From contig JAICXB010000023.1 in the NCBI GenBank assembly GCA_025980765.1, positions 1 to 62,527 on the forward strand: a stretch of DNA of 62,527 bases, given 5' to 3'. The position numbers and the translations under genes were made by a program. Source of the stretch: Terriglobales bacterium (GTDB taxonomy: Bacteria; Acidobacteriota; Terriglobia; Terriglobales; Acidobacteriaceae). The notes under the pieces are model-generated. The model did no database searches. It was not told the DNA's origin and saw nothing but the letters and a program-made list of their open reading frames with translations. Positions 17,188 to 25,224 of the stretch are shown here, piece after piece; positions within the stretch are counted from its first letter, which is position 1; each line of letters begins with the position of its first letter.

Positions 17188-17871
17188 TCACTGCCGTTGC
17201 TTCACTGCACGCCTCTTCGACAGCAAACGCCGTCCGCCTTTACGGGGCTGACGAGGTGCGCGAAGAGACTTCAGCCATCCCACGATGTTTCTGATCCCCA
17301 CATTCCATACCTTTACATCTTGAGCATTCTTTGCTAATAAGACGTAGCCCTCGTACATCGCGATCAGAAAGCCGGCAGTTTCGTGTGGAACCAGATCGCG
17401 GCGCACTGTTCCCTGAGACTGTCCTCGGCGTAAAGCTGTGGCAATTCCTTCCTGCCAGTCATTGAAGATGGCCTCCAGCTGCGTCCGGAATTTTTCGTCC
17501 AGAGCAGACATTTCCTGCGCCAAATTGACGAGGGGGCAACCGCCATTTACATCTTCTTTCCGCACCGATGTCGCCTGGACAATGTCGATCAAAGTATCGA
17601 TGGGGTTCTTGCCCTGCCGCAGATAATGCAGCCACTTGTCCTGAGTGAGTTTTGCGATGATCTCCTCGACGACGGCATGTCCGAGATCTTCCTTGCTCTC
17701 GAAGTGGTAGTAGAGCGCTCCCTTAGTAACATTGGTGGCGGCCAGAATGGTATCGATGCTGGCACTTTGGAATCCCGAACGATAGATTTCGCGATAACCC
17801 GCTTGCAGCAAGCGTTCTCGCGTGCCCTCCGGATCGCGCAATCTCCGCTTGTTATCTCGGCCGTTCGACAT
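17188..17871 (-). CDS. TetR-family transcriptional regulator
   Basis: The 227-aa protein has the N-terminal TetR helix-turn-helix: TRERLLQAGYREIYRSGFQS, then IDTILAATNVTKGALYYHF and ESKEDL. The C-terminal ligand-binding region includes VNGGCPLVNLAQEMS, a block seen in the TetR subgroup with AcuR/YxaF-like regulators. The effector is unknown. A partial palindrome covers its own start codon (17869-17884), suggesting autorepression. The exported gene at 16451-17167 follows in the same direction. The C-terminal 25 residues are Arg/Lys-rich. Confidence 0.9.
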   Translation of the reverse strand: MSNGRDNKRRLRDPEGTRERLLQAGYREIYRSGFQSASIDTILAATNVTKGALYYHFESKEDLGHAVVEEIIAKLTQDKWLHYLRQGKNPIDTLIDIVQATSVRKEDVNGGCPLVNLAQEMSALDEKFRTQLEAIFNDWQEGIATALRRGQSQGTVRRDLVPHETAGFLIAMYEGYVLLAKNAQDVKVWNVGIRNIVGWLKSLRAPRQPRKGGRRLLSKRRAVKQRQ

Positions 17872-17884
17872 ACCGACCAGTATG
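17869..17884. promoter_or_regulatory. Candidate TetR operator
   Basis: The 16-bp imperfect palindrome cataccgaccagtatg (6 of 8 positions symmetric) overlaps the ATG of the TetR gene. TetR-family operators are usually near-palindromes of this length close to their own promoter. Binding is inferred. Confidence 0.5.
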
Positions 17885-18246
17885 TATGTTAATTGACTGA
17901 AAAATCAATCACAAATGATTGTGACCGGATTCTTGGCTGCTGACGTTCTCGAATTTCGTAACCGCCCGCCAGCGTGTGTATGAAAAGTTGGAGAAACAGG
18001 TGCTCTCGCCGTTTTGGGGCCGCCTCAGGAAGTTGTCAATCCGCCATTCGATTAAGAGCTCTGAAATGTTGGGCCTGTTGTGTCACGTAATCAGTGGGAA
18101 GGTGGAACACCAAATGCTTCCTCAGTTGTCAGCCTACACTAAATCTGAAAATGCTCTAATCCGTGAAATCCGCGGTAGGGCAGTTGGTTTGTGGTTGCTT
18201 TTCCGCGGCGCGCATCCATTTCGTCACAGTTGTTCGTCCCAGATGT
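17885..18246. other. Intergenic region, nothing recognised
   Basis: No gene can be supported between the TetR gene and the Cys-leader promoter. A 15-base word, tctgaaaatgctcta (about 18147-18161), recurs near 61874-61888 and could be a remnant of a dispersed element. Confidence 0.4.
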
Positions 18247-18276
18247 TTGACACGCCTTAATTCGCGTGATTACTCT
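18247..18276 (+). promoter_or_regulatory. Candidate promoter of the Cys leader and sulfur locus
   Basis: A perfect TTGACA at 18247-18252 is followed after 18 bases by tactct (18271-18276), a weak -10. Transcription would begin around 18283, directly at the ATG of the leader peptide (18284). No ribosome-binding site precedes that ATG, so the leader would be translated leaderless. Confidence 0.5.
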
Positions 18277-18283
18277 GTTCACA

Positions 18284-18370
18284 ATGTCTACAAAATCCAT
18301 CCTGCTCATCGGCCGAGGCACCGCTTGTTGTTGCGCGTGCGCCCACGCAGGTGTGGAGGTGTGTACGTAG
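18284..18370 (+). CDS. Cys-rich leader peptide (28 aa), putative attenuator peptide
   Basis: ATG at 18284 opens a 28-codon frame ending at TAG 18368-18370. Its second half reads ACCCACAHAGVEVCT, with Cys codons at positions 15, 16, 17, 19 and 27, far above chance. The first half is MSTKSILLIGRGT. An intrinsic terminator starts 26 nt after the stop and genes for sulfur metabolism follow. This is the layout of amino-acid attenuation leaders (trp, his, leu), with Cys as the test codon. Cys-rich leaderless upstream frames controlling sulfur genes are known in mycobacteria, to my knowledge; this one is in a different phylum. Control by Cys-tRNA supply is inference. No antiterminator pairing is obvious. 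Confidence 0.65.
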   Translation: MSTKSILLIGRGTACCCACAHAGVEVCT

Positions 18371-18396
18371 ACTTTTTCTAAGTTCCCAGAGTCTGC
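18367..18396 (+). promoter_or_regulatory. Hairpin overlapping leader stop codon
   Basis: The bases gtagact (18367-18373) can pair with agtctgc (18390-18396), seven pairs including one G-T, with a 16-base loop. The stem covers the leader stop codon and abuts the terminator. A ribosome terminating on the leader would melt it, one starved at the Cys codons would not. It could therefore be the switching element, but this is inference. Confidence 0.4.
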
Positions 18397-18430
18397 AAAA
18401 GCCCATCCGCACTGGATGGGCTTTTTGTTT
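18397..18430 (+). terminator. Intrinsic terminator after Cys leader
   Basis: aaaagcccatcc (18397-18408) and ggatgggcttttt (18414-18426) form a 12-13 bp stem with a 5-base loop and a run of T. It lies upstream of the 40-aa gene and the putative sulfate exporter on the same strand, so read-through would be needed for their expression from the leader promoter. Confidence 0.85.
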
Positions 18431-18447
18431 CTGCGCAGGAGTGAATC

Positions 18448-18570
18448 GTGACCACATTCAACACATTCCGTAATCTCTTTGGCCTTTCCACCGACGCCGC
18501 TGCCGTATGGACCGCGCTGGCGCTGGCTGTGCTGGTGCGTTGGGGATGGCTGAAACATATTCCCTGGTAA
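18448..18570 (+). CDS. Small membrane peptide (40 aa) ahead of the YeiH gene
   Basis: A GTG at 18448 is preceded by AGGAG (18437-18441 region) at good spacing and opens a 40-codon frame ending TAA at 18570. The peptide starts MTTFNTFRNLFGLSTDAA and continues with one hydrophobic helix (VWTALALAVLVRWGWL) ending KHIPW. It ends 19 bases before the transporter start, so it is probably translated from the same mRNA and may be a small subunit or regulator of that transporter. No family is recognised. Codon choice (GC-rich third positions) fits a real gene. Confidence 0.6.
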   Translation: MTTFNTFRNLFGLSTDAAAVWTALALAVLVRWGWLKHIPW

Positions 18571-18589
18571 GTGCGAGGAAAACAAAGCC

Positions 18590-19672
18590 ATGGCCAGCAT
18601 TGCCATTCCGCAACCGAAGCAGTATCCGCTGCCGCGCAGCTGGTTTGAAATTGGGCCCGGCATTCTTCTGCTGGCAGTCATCGGCCTGCTGGGCAAGCTG
18701 ATCGAGCGCAGCATTGCTTTGTACGGAAAATCCCATCACCTCCATCTGCCCAACGTCGAGTACGTGCTATGGGCGATCCTCATCGGTTTTGCCGTGCGCA
18801 ACACCGTAGGGGTGCATCCGATATTTGACGCGGGCATCGGCACCTACGATTTCTGGCTCAAATCGGGAATCGTGCTGCTGGGCGCGCGTTTTTTGCTGGG
18901 TGATGTCGCGCTGATTGGTGGAATCAGCCTCGGACTGGTCGCGGTGGAGATCGCGGTTTCGCTCGCCTTCATGACGTTTCTCGGCCGCGCCTTCGGTCTG
19001 AACCGGGACCTCACGGCGCTGCTGGCTATTGGGTCGTCGGTCTGCGGAGTGTCCGCGATCATCGCTGCGCAGGGCGCCATCGATGCCGATGACGAAGATG
19101 CATCGTTTGCCATTGCGGCGATCTTGTCGCTGGGGGCACTGTCGCTCCTTGTCTTTCCTGCCATCGGTCATTGGCTGCACATGAGCGACTACACCTTCGG
19201 TATCTGGTCCGGGCTGGCGGTAGACAACACGGCCGAAGCGGTCGCCACTGGCGCCATCTTCTCCGACAACGCGCAGAAATTTGCCGCACTGGCAAAGACC
19301 GCGCGCAATGCGATGATCGGTTTCGTCGTGCTCGCGTACGCTCTGCGCTGGGCAGCCACTGCCAAAACAAAATTTGAGGGCAGCAAGGCCGGGTTTCTCT
19401 GGAAGAAGTTTCCCAAATTCGTTTTGGGATTCCTGCTTATTTCGTCTCTGGCCAGCGTGCAGTTTTTTGACAAGGCCCAGACAGCATCGCTCGGCAATCT
19501 CTCGCGCTGGGCTTTCCTGCTCACCTTTGCCGGAGTTGGACTGAGGACCGATGTCCGCGCTCTGGGAAAGCAAGGGGCGCGGCCATTTGTGGTGGGATTC
19601 CTGGGCGAAGTCCTGATCGCAGTTTTTACGCTGGGACTGGTGCTGGCGTCTGCGCATTACGCGCGCTTCTGA
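18590..19672 (+). CDS. YeiH/PSE-family putative sulfate exporter
   Basis: This 360-aa integral membrane protein belongs to the YeiH family (UPF0324, putative sulfate exporter). Family marks include YVLWAILIGFAVRNTVGVHP, FWLKSGIVLLGARFLLG, then IGSSVCGVSAIIAAQGAI and WSGLAVDNTAEAVATGAIF. About nine to ten membrane helices are visible, ending in GVGLRTDVRALGKQGARPF. The substrate assignment rests on the family name and on the sulfur-assimilation genes that follow. GAGGAAAA precedes the ATG. It sits downstream of the Cys leader, terminator and 40-aa gene. Confidence 0.88.
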   Translation: MASIAIPQPKQYPLPRSWFEIGPGILLLAVIGLLGKLIERSIALYGKSHHLHLPNVEYVLWAILIGFAVRNTVGVHPIFDAGIGTYDFWLKSGIVLLGARFLLGDVALIGGISLGLVAVEIAVSLAFMTFLGRAFGLNRDLTALLAIGSSVCGVSAIIAAQGAIDADDEDASFAIAAILSLGALSLLVFPAIGHWLHMSDYTFGIWSGLAVDNTAEAVATGAIFSDNAQKFAALAKTARNAMIGFVVLAYALRWAATAKTKFEGSKAGFLWKKFPKFVLGFLLISSLASVQFFDKAQTASLGNLSRWAFLLTFAGVGLRTDVRALGKQGARPFVVGFLGEVLIAVFTLGLVLASAHYARF

Positions 19673-19763
19673 AGCAGGGCCAAAGAAATAGGAAAGAAAG
19701 AATGCGGAATGAATTGGTGAGTTCTGCAACAAACGACAGGTTTCGGAACAACTTTTCATTAAG

Positions 19764-19965
19764 TGTCATCCTGAGTGCCGCGTAGCGGCCGAAGGACCTT
19801 CTGAGATGGATAGAACAAAATTGCCGGTAGCAGGGCTCTCCAACCGTGAGCGTTTGGCCGAAAAGTCACAGTCTGCAGAAGCGACCGAGGCATGTTGCAG
19901 AGGTCCTTCCTCCTCCCAATCAACTCCGCTGCTCGGAGTTGATTGCTCGTCGTCAGGATGACATT
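19764..19965. repeat. Family B repeat (gtcatcctgag type)
   Basis: In the 351-base gap before the reductase gene, gtgtcatcctgagtgccg (from 19764) is mirrored by cgtcaggatgacatt (to 19965). Between them lie two further inverted pieces (aaggaccttctgag / aggtccttcct and caactccgctgctcggagttg). The rest of the gap holds nothing recognisable; the reductase promoter should lie near its right end. Confidence 0.65.
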
Positions 19966-20023
19966 CAAGAGAGGACCGCGACTGCGAGTCGGCGGCCGAG
20001 TATGACAAAAGCACAAAATCCGT

Positions 20024-21736
20024 ATGTCGGTTGACTTACAAATCGGGAAAGAAACCAAAGCGCAGAAGGCGGAGCGCCTCAAGCGCGAGCTCAACCCCTG
20101 GGAGCATATCGCGCAGATTCGCCGCTTTGCGCGCGAGGGGCGAAGCTCGGTTCCAGCGGAATGGGCCGGCATGTATTTCAAGTGGTGGGGCATCTACACG
20201 CAGGGCGGTGGCGCAGGCGCGATTGGCGGCAAGGGCGGTGAAGGTCTGGCGACCGAGTACTTCATGATGCGCATCGGACTGCCAAACGGCATCCTGACTT
20301 CGCGCCAGCTTCGCGCGATTGGATCGATCGCCAAACAACACGCGCGCAACCTTGTCGACATCACCGTGCGGCAGAACATCCAACTGCACTGGCTCACCAT
20401 CGATGGCCTGGTCGAAGCCATGGATCAGTTGAATCAGGTTGGACTCGGCCCCAAAGGCGCCTGCGGAGATGTGGTGCGCAACGTCACCGGCTGCCCAGTC
20501 GCGGGGGTATCGCAAAACGAAATCATCGATGCCTCGCCGCTTGCGCAGCGAATCTCGGCCATTCTTTCGGGGAATTCCGAGTTCTACAACTTGCCGCGTA
20601 AATTCAAAATTACCGTGACGGGTTGCAGCAGCTGGTGCACATATCCGGAAATCAATGATGTCGCGCTCACCGCGGCAACGCGTCGCCGTGTCCATAGCAA
20701 TGAAATCGGGTTCTCACTGCGCGTGGGCGGCGGGCTTTCGGCTGATCCGCATCTGGCGGTGCGTCTGAATGCTTTTGTCACGTATGAGCAGGCGCCGGAT
20801 GTGGTGCGTGCAGTCGCGGAATTATTTCGCGATCAACTCGCTTTGCGCGAAAACCGGGAGCGGGCGCGCCTCAAGCATCTGTTCCTGCAGCAAGGGTGGA
20901 CAGCGGAGCGTTTTCTCGCGGAGCTGGAAGCGCGCTTACGCTACAAGCTCGATGCGGCTGAGCCGGAGCAGGCTCCAGAGAGTGACGAGCGCGATCACGT
21001 CGGCATACATCCACAAAAGCAACGGGAGCTTGCTTATCTCGGCGCTTCGGTGCTTCGCGGACGCGCCAGCGGCGATCAACTCATCGCGGTCGCTGAGCTA
21101 GCTGAGCGCTTCGGAGCTGGGGCGGTCCGCACCACGGCCATGCAGAACCTGCTGCTGCTGAATATTCCACGACAGAAAGCTCCCGAGTTGGCGAAAGAAC
21201 TCGCCGCGATTGAACTGCCTGTCGAGGGGACGACGCCGTTCTGGCGCGGGGCCATCGCCTGCACCGGCGCCGAGTTCTGCAAGCTGGCCATCACCGAAAC
21301 CAAAAGCTTCACCCGCTGGGTGGTGGAAGAACTCGAAGCGCGCGTGCCCGAGTTCGATCAGCCGCTCAAACTGCACGTAACTGGCTGTCCGAATAGCTGC
21401 GGACAGCACTGGATCGCCGACATAGGCCTCGAAGGCAAGAAGCTCAAAGAGAATGGACGCCTCGTCGATGCCTACTACTTCTGCGCCGGCGGCGCGGTGG
21501 GAGGTTCGCCGCGCCTCGCCCGTCCGCTTGGATACCGCGCACCGGCAACGGACGTGCCGGCAGCGCTGGAGAGACTATTTCGGAAATACGTGCAAAGCCG
21601 CCGTGACGATGAAAATCTTCGTTCCTGGCTCGCACGCCACTCCGAAATCGACTTGCGGAATTATTTGGGCGGAACGCCGATCGCGCCAGTAGAGCGCGAT
21701 GCACCATTCGCGACAGTTCCCCATGGGGTGGAGTGA
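20024..21736 (+). CDS. Sirohaem-dependent sulfite or nitrite reductase
   Basis: The 570-aa protein has the duplicated nitrite/sulfite reductase ferredoxin-like halves. The sirohaem/[4Fe-4S] ligands are in CTGAEFC (about 412-418) and CPNSC (about 456-460), and the first half has NVTGCPVAGV and TGCSSWCTYPE. It reduces sulfite to sulfide or nitrite to ammonia in the cytoplasm with six electrons. Sequence alone does not separate the two. The neighbouring putative sulfate exporter, Cys leader and sirohaem genes favour sulfite (inference). The ATG at 20024 lacks a strong ribosome-binding site. Its stop overlaps the next start (TGATG). Confidence 0.9.
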   Translation: MSVDLQIGKETKAQKAERLKRELNPWEHIAQIRRFAREGRSSVPAEWAGMYFKWWGIYTQGGGAGAIGGKGGEGLATEYFMMRIGLPNGILTSRQLRAIGSIAKQHARNLVDITVRQNIQLHWLTIDGLVEAMDQLNQVGLGPKGACGDVVRNVTGCPVAGVSQNEIIDASPLAQRISAILSGNSEFYNLPRKFKITVTGCSSWCTYPEINDVALTAATRRRVHSNEIGFSLRVGGGLSADPHLAVRLNAFVTYEQAPDVVRAVAELFRDQLALRENRERARLKHLFLQQGWTAERFLAELEARLRYKLDAAEPEQAPESDERDHVGIHPQKQRELAYLGASVLRGRASGDQLIAVAELAERFGAGAVRTTAMQNLLLLNIPRQKAPELAKELAAIELPVEGTTPFWRGAIACTGAEFCKLAITETKSFTRWVVEELEARVPEFDQPLKLHVTGCPNSCGQHWIADIGLEGKKLKENGRLVDAYYFCAGGAVGGSPRLARPLGYRAPATDVPAALERLFRKYVQSRRDDENLRSWLARHSEIDLRNYLGGTPIAPVERDAPFATVPHGVE

Positions 21737-22347
21737 TGCGACCGAAAAATCCGGAGAAGACGACGTTGTTTCCTATTTTTCTCAAGCTGGCGGGACGCAA
21801 TTGCGTTGTAGTTGGCGGCGGAAGAATCGGCGCGCAGAAAGTTGCCGCGCTGCTCGATGCCGGCGCGCGAGTGACGGTAGTCGATCCTTCGCCTGCGGAT
21901 GAAGTCCGCGATCTCAAGTCGAGCGGAGCTATTCGATGGGAAGAGCGGACGTATGTCTCTTCCGATCTAGACGGCGCATATCTGGTGATTGCCGCCACCT
22001 CCAAACCGGAATTGAACTGGCAAGTTGTGCGCGATGCCCATGCGCGCGGGGCGTTAGTGAACGTGGTCGATGTTCCCCAGCTATGCGATTTTTACTATCC
22101 CGCAGTGGTTCGTCGGGGACCGCTGGCCATTGCGATTTCTTCCCACGGCAAAAGCCCGCTGCTCGCCCAGCGCTTGCGCGACGAGATCAGCGGCCAGCTC
22201 TCAGAAAGCATCGGCGCGGCCGCAGTGCGAATCGGCGCGGAGCGGCTCCGCATTCTCAGGACGCATCCAGCCGGGAAGAAGCGCGAGCAACTCCTGCGCG
22301 ATCTGGTCTATCCATCGGGCCGGATTGAAGGCAGCCACGATGTCTGA
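21736..22347 (+). CDS. Precorrin-2 dehydrogenase / sirohydrochlorin ferrochelatase (Met8/CysG-N type)
   Basis: The start is the ATG at 21736, overlapping the reductase stop by one base; a GTG one codon earlier is also in frame. The 203-aa protein has an N-terminal Rossmann motif (VVVGGGRIGAQKVAALLDAG) and the family blocks VIAATSKPELN, VNVVDVPQLCDFYYPAVV, RGPLAIAISSHGKSPLLAQRLR. It oxidises precorrin-2 with NAD and may insert iron, the last steps of sirohaem synthesis, serving the reductase encoded just upstream. Translation is probably coupled on both sides. Confidence 0.92.
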   Translation: MRPKNPEKTTLFPIFLKLAGRNCVVVGGGRIGAQKVAALLDAGARVTVVDPSPADEVRDLKSSGAIRWEERTYVSSDLDGAYLVIAATSKPELNWQVVRDAHARGALVNVVDVPQLCDFYYPAVVRRGPLAIAISSHGKSPLLAQRLRDEISGQLSESIGAAAVRIGAERLRILRTHPAGKKREQLLRDLVYPSGRIEGSHDV

Positions 22348-23116
22348 AACTGCTCTGGGCATGGTCTATCTCGTAGGCGCCGGTCCGGGCAACCCTGATC
22401 TGCTTACCTTGCGCGCCATGCGATTGCTGCGGACGGCGGACGTAGTTCTGCATGACGATCTTGTCAGCAGCGAAATCGTTGCATTGATTCCCAAATCGGT
22501 CAGAACCATCAGCGTGGGAAAGCGATGCGGTGCGGCGAAGATCACGCAAGCAGAAATTCATCGGCTGATGATCGAGCACGCTGCCGAAGGCTATACGGTG
22601 GTGCGTCTGAAATCCGGCGATCCCATGCTCTTCGGGCGAGCCGGGGAAGAACTCGACGCGCTTAGCCACGCCGGCATTCCCGTCGAGGTTGTGCCTGGCG
22701 TAACTGCTGCGCTGGCTGCCGCCGCTGAGCTGCAGGTCTCGCTCACGGACCGTCGCGCAGCCGCCCGCGTCTGCTTCAGTTCTGGCCATCATGCGGATAG
22801 CGCTGGGCCGGATCATCTCCAGCAAACCACCCATGTGATCTTCATGCCGGGACCGGACTATGGAGAGGCGATCAACCGTTTGAGACGGGAAGGCGTACCG
22901 GACGACACACCTTGCATCGTTGCCGCAAATGTTTCCTCCGAATGCATGCAATGGATTGCCGGCACTGTAGGAGCATTGTCCAGTTTGGCGCCACTGCCAG
23001 CGCCATCGATTTTGTTGGTGGGTAAAGCTTGCGAGCGACTGCTGGGCCAACCGCAGGCTCGATCTGGGTATCAACCACCCAAGCACTCCGCAGCGCGGGA
23101 CTCGGATTATCGGTAG
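22340..23116 (+). CDS. cobA: Uroporphyrinogen-III C-methyltransferase
   Basis: The ATG at 22340 overlaps the preceding gene by 8 bases and gives 258 aa. Signature blocks are VYLVGAGPGNPDLLTLRA at the N-terminus, ADVVLHDDLVS, VRLKSGDPMLFGRAGEE (SAM site) and VEVVPGVTAALAAAA. It makes precorrin-2 by two SAM-dependent methylations, feeding the dehydrogenase encoded next to it. The separation of this activity from the CysG-N domain into two genes is common outside enterobacteria. The last 20 residues are not conserved. Confidence 0.93.
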   Translation: MSETALGMVYLVGAGPGNPDLLTLRAMRLLRTADVVLHDDLVSSEIVALIPKSVRTISVGKRCGAAKITQAEIHRLMIEHAAEGYTVVRLKSGDPMLFGRAGEELDALSHAGIPVEVVPGVTAALAAAAELQVSLTDRRAAARVCFSSGHHADSAGPDHLQQTTHVIFMPGPDYGEAINRLRREGVPDDTPCIVAANVSSECMQWIAGTVGALSSLAPLPAPSILLVGKACERLLGQPQARSGYQPPKHSAARDSDYR

Positions 23117-23224
23117 AGGATCCGAGCGCTGATTGGGTGGCCCCCTGGGCCTCTTGCCGGATCCGGTGGGCGCCTCCCGTGTTCTCCATGCGTCTGCGCG
23201 GGGAGATTCGTTGCTGGCTCACTT

Positions 23225-23460
23225 TTGGGGGTCCCTCCAATTCCCTGCTAATTCCCTGTTCTTTGAGCAGTTGCCGGCTTCTGGCAGCTAGCTACAAGTA
23301 AAGCAAAGACTTAAGCGAAAATAGGGAAATTCCCTGCTAATTCCCTGCTTTCGGAGCAAATTTGCGGATTTTGGGCAGAATTCGATGGATTCTGAGTGCG
23401 TCGGCGAAAATTCCCTGTTATTTTCCCTGTTATTCTGCAGGAGCAGGGAATTTGGCGCTG
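23225..23460. repeat. Family D array of ttccctg words
   Basis: The gap after cobA contains at least six near-tandem copies of ttccctgctaa or ttccctgttatt (around 23238, 23329 and 23410), followed by an inverted gagcagggaattt at about 23440. A similar but inverted-orientation tract occurs at 30586-30835. The rest of 23117-23489 holds nothing recognised. Confidence 0.6.
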
Positions 23461-23489
23461 AAAACCTGCCGCAGTTCCCCGATTCCATC

Positions 23490-23795
23490 ATGACCGATCC
23501 ATTTGCCGCGGGCAGTGTTGTGATTGTCACGCTGAACATGCCGCGAGAGAAATTCTGGGGAGTGGTGCTGGCGCTCACTCCAGCGGGCGCGAGCTTGCGG
23601 GGAGTCGACCTGAATTCCATTGATGACTTTGCCCGGCAGGTGAGGGCCGGAGAACAGGTTAGCGCCAATATCGTGTTCTTTCCCATGCACCGCATTGAAC
23701 GTGTGGAAATTGACGCCCGCAATGGCGAGATCCCATCGCTTCAGGAACGGTTCGAGTTGAAGGCGGGGCGAGCTTTTGCCGAGGTGGTGGAGTGA
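23490..23795 (+). CDS. Conserved small protein, possibly beta-barrel (101 aa)
   Basis: Upstream codons are repeat-derived, so the ATG at 23490 is preferred (MTDPFAAGSVVIVTLNMPRE). The sequence SVVIVTLNMPREKFWGVVLA, then GASLRGVDLNSIDDFARQV and a C-terminal MHRIERVEID, looks like a small strand-rich fold, perhaps SH3/Sm-like (inference). It is soluble. No family name is recognised. It stands alone between the sirohaem operon and the convergent ABC transporter. Confidence 0.65.
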   Translation: MTDPFAAGSVVIVTLNMPREKFWGVVLALTPAGASLRGVDLNSIDDFARQVRAGEQVSANIVFFPMHRIERVEIDARNGEIPSLQERFELKAGRAFAEVVE

Positions 23796-23824
23796 GCGGA
23801 TACCGGTTGAATAATCTTACGAAA

Positions 23825-23913
23825 TTGTCATTCCGAGCGCCGGGTTTGCGCAGAGGAATCTGCTGTTCCGACGACTTGGCAAAGCAGGTCCCTCGCTACG
23901 TTCGGGATGACAA
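23825..23913. repeat. Family B repeat (gtcattccgagcg type)
   Basis: The terminal words ttgtcattccgagcgccggg and ttcgggatgacaa are inverted at the two ends, with gaggaatctgctg and cagcag-like inner pieces. It lies between convergent genes and probably acts as a spacer or terminator. Confidence 0.65.
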
Positions 23914-23949
23914 AGTCGATGATGAACCAGAGGCCGGCTTGGCAGCAAT

Positions 23950-25224
23950 CTATGCGTATTTCATCCATTTCACAATTTCAGGAAGCGTTGGGCGTTTGCC
24001 GTACATGAGGATGCCAATGCGGTAGATGCGCGAGCAGATCGACAGCATCACGTAGATGGTACCGATGAGCAGCACGATGCTGAGGCCGATCTGCCACATG
24101 GGCGGCGTCTCGACGACGATGCGGATGTACATCAGCAGCGGCGCGCAGAACGGAATTAGCGAGAGCACCACGGAAAGGGTCGAGTGGGGATGCTGAATGA
24201 CCGGCGTCATAAAGATCACTGAGAGGATCAGCGGCATCAAGACGATCATCTGTAGCTGCTGCGCCTCCTGCTCGGAGTTGACCGAGGAGCCGAGCGCAGC
24301 GCTGAGTGCGCTGTAGAGAAGGAATCCCAACAGGAAAAACGCGCCAAAAAAGATCATGTTGAAGACGGACAGGCTGAGCTGGAATTTTTGCCCGCCCATG
24401 CTGATCATTGTGCCGGCGCCGATGGTCGCAGCGGCAAAAGTCCAGATCGCAATCTGCGTCAACCCAACCAGCGCAGTGCCGAGGATCTTTCCCGCCATCA
24501 ATTCGCGTGGTGTTGCCGCCGAGAGCAGCACTTCAAAAATCCGCGAGTTCTTCTCTTCGATCACTGAGCGCATTACGCTCATGCCGTAGATGATGATCGT
24601 GGTGTAGAGCAGCACCATCAGCAGCAGGGTAGTAAAGAACAGGCCGGCCCCGCCGCCCGCGACCACCTTCCCGTTCTGGACTTTCTGCGCGTTGATGTCT
24701 ACCGTCTTCAGGGCACTCTCCAGTTCATCGCCCGAAGCACCGTGCGAGCGCAGCGCTTCTTTCAAGAGCGCGAATTGCGCTGCCGACTGCAAGGTGCTTT
24801 GCAGGTCGAAGTCGCTGGAGGACGAGGCGCGATAGTCGAATTTCCGTGCAGCTAAGGCTTCAGCGGGAGCCCAAAGATATCCATCGATCTGCCTGGAGCT
24901 GACTTCCTGAGAAAGTCTCTTCTCTTCCGCGAGAGAGACATTCGTATCCACATCGACAACGATGTTCCTCGCCTTCTGCCCTTCTTCGGACGGCCCAGCT
25001 TCGGGCGGGGCCACGATGCGCGCACGGATGTCGTCGCCGAACTGCGCGTTGGGCGTAGCGACCACCAGCTTCTGCGCTTCGCCGTTCTTGCGCGACATCA
25101 GCATGCTGGGCAGCACGGTGAAGCCGAACATCAACGCCGGTAGAAGTATGGTCATCACCAGAAAGGATTTCTTGCGGACGGTTTCCAGGTACTCGCGGCG
25201 GGCAAACAGAAAGATGTTATGCAT
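23950..25224 (-). CDS. ABC-2 type exporter permease (NatB-like)
   Basis: The start at 25224 (MHNIFLFARREYLETVRKKS) overlaps the ATPase gene stop by 8 bases; the frame is open a few codons further upstream. The 424-aa protein has the NatB layout: one N-terminal membrane helix (FLVMTILLPALMFGFTVLP), a large extracytoplasmic loop to about residue 190, then five or six helices with SVMRSVIEEKNSRIFEVLLS and LMAGKILGTALVGLTQ typical of ABC-2 permeases. It pairs with the ATPase encoded just upstream; the substrate is unknown (sodium is only the prototype). Confidence 0.9.
   Translation of the reverse strand: MHNIFLFARREYLETVRKKSFLVMTILLPALMFGFTVLPSMLMSRKNGEAQKLVVATPNAQFGDDIRARIVAPPEAGPSEEGQKARNIVVDVDTNVSLAEEKRLSQEVSSRQIDGYLWAPAEALAARKFDYRASSSSDFDLQSTLQSAAQFALLKEALRSHGASGDELESALKTVDINAQKVQNGKVVAGGGAGLFFTTLLLMVLLYTTIIIYGMSVMRSVIEEKNSRIFEVLLSAATPRELMAGKILGTALVGLTQIAIWTFAAATIGAGTMISMGGQKFQLSLSVFNMIFFGAFFLLGFLLYSALSAALGSSVNSEQEAQQLQMIVLMPLILSVIFMTPVIQHPHSTLSVVLSLIPFCAPLLMYIRIVVETPPMWQIGLSIVLLIGTIYVMLSICSRIYRIGILMYGKRPTLPEIVKWMKYA

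Noticed and set aside
18284..18430. SAM or other known sulfur riboswitch before YeiH
   Set aside because: The conserved cores of SAM-I or SAM-II type riboswitches were not seen; the Cys-rich reading frame explains the leader better.
18139..18714. Reverse-strand frame of 191 codons across the Cys-leader region
   Set aside because: It runs antisense to the leader, terminator, 40-aa gene and YeiH start, and shows no family features.
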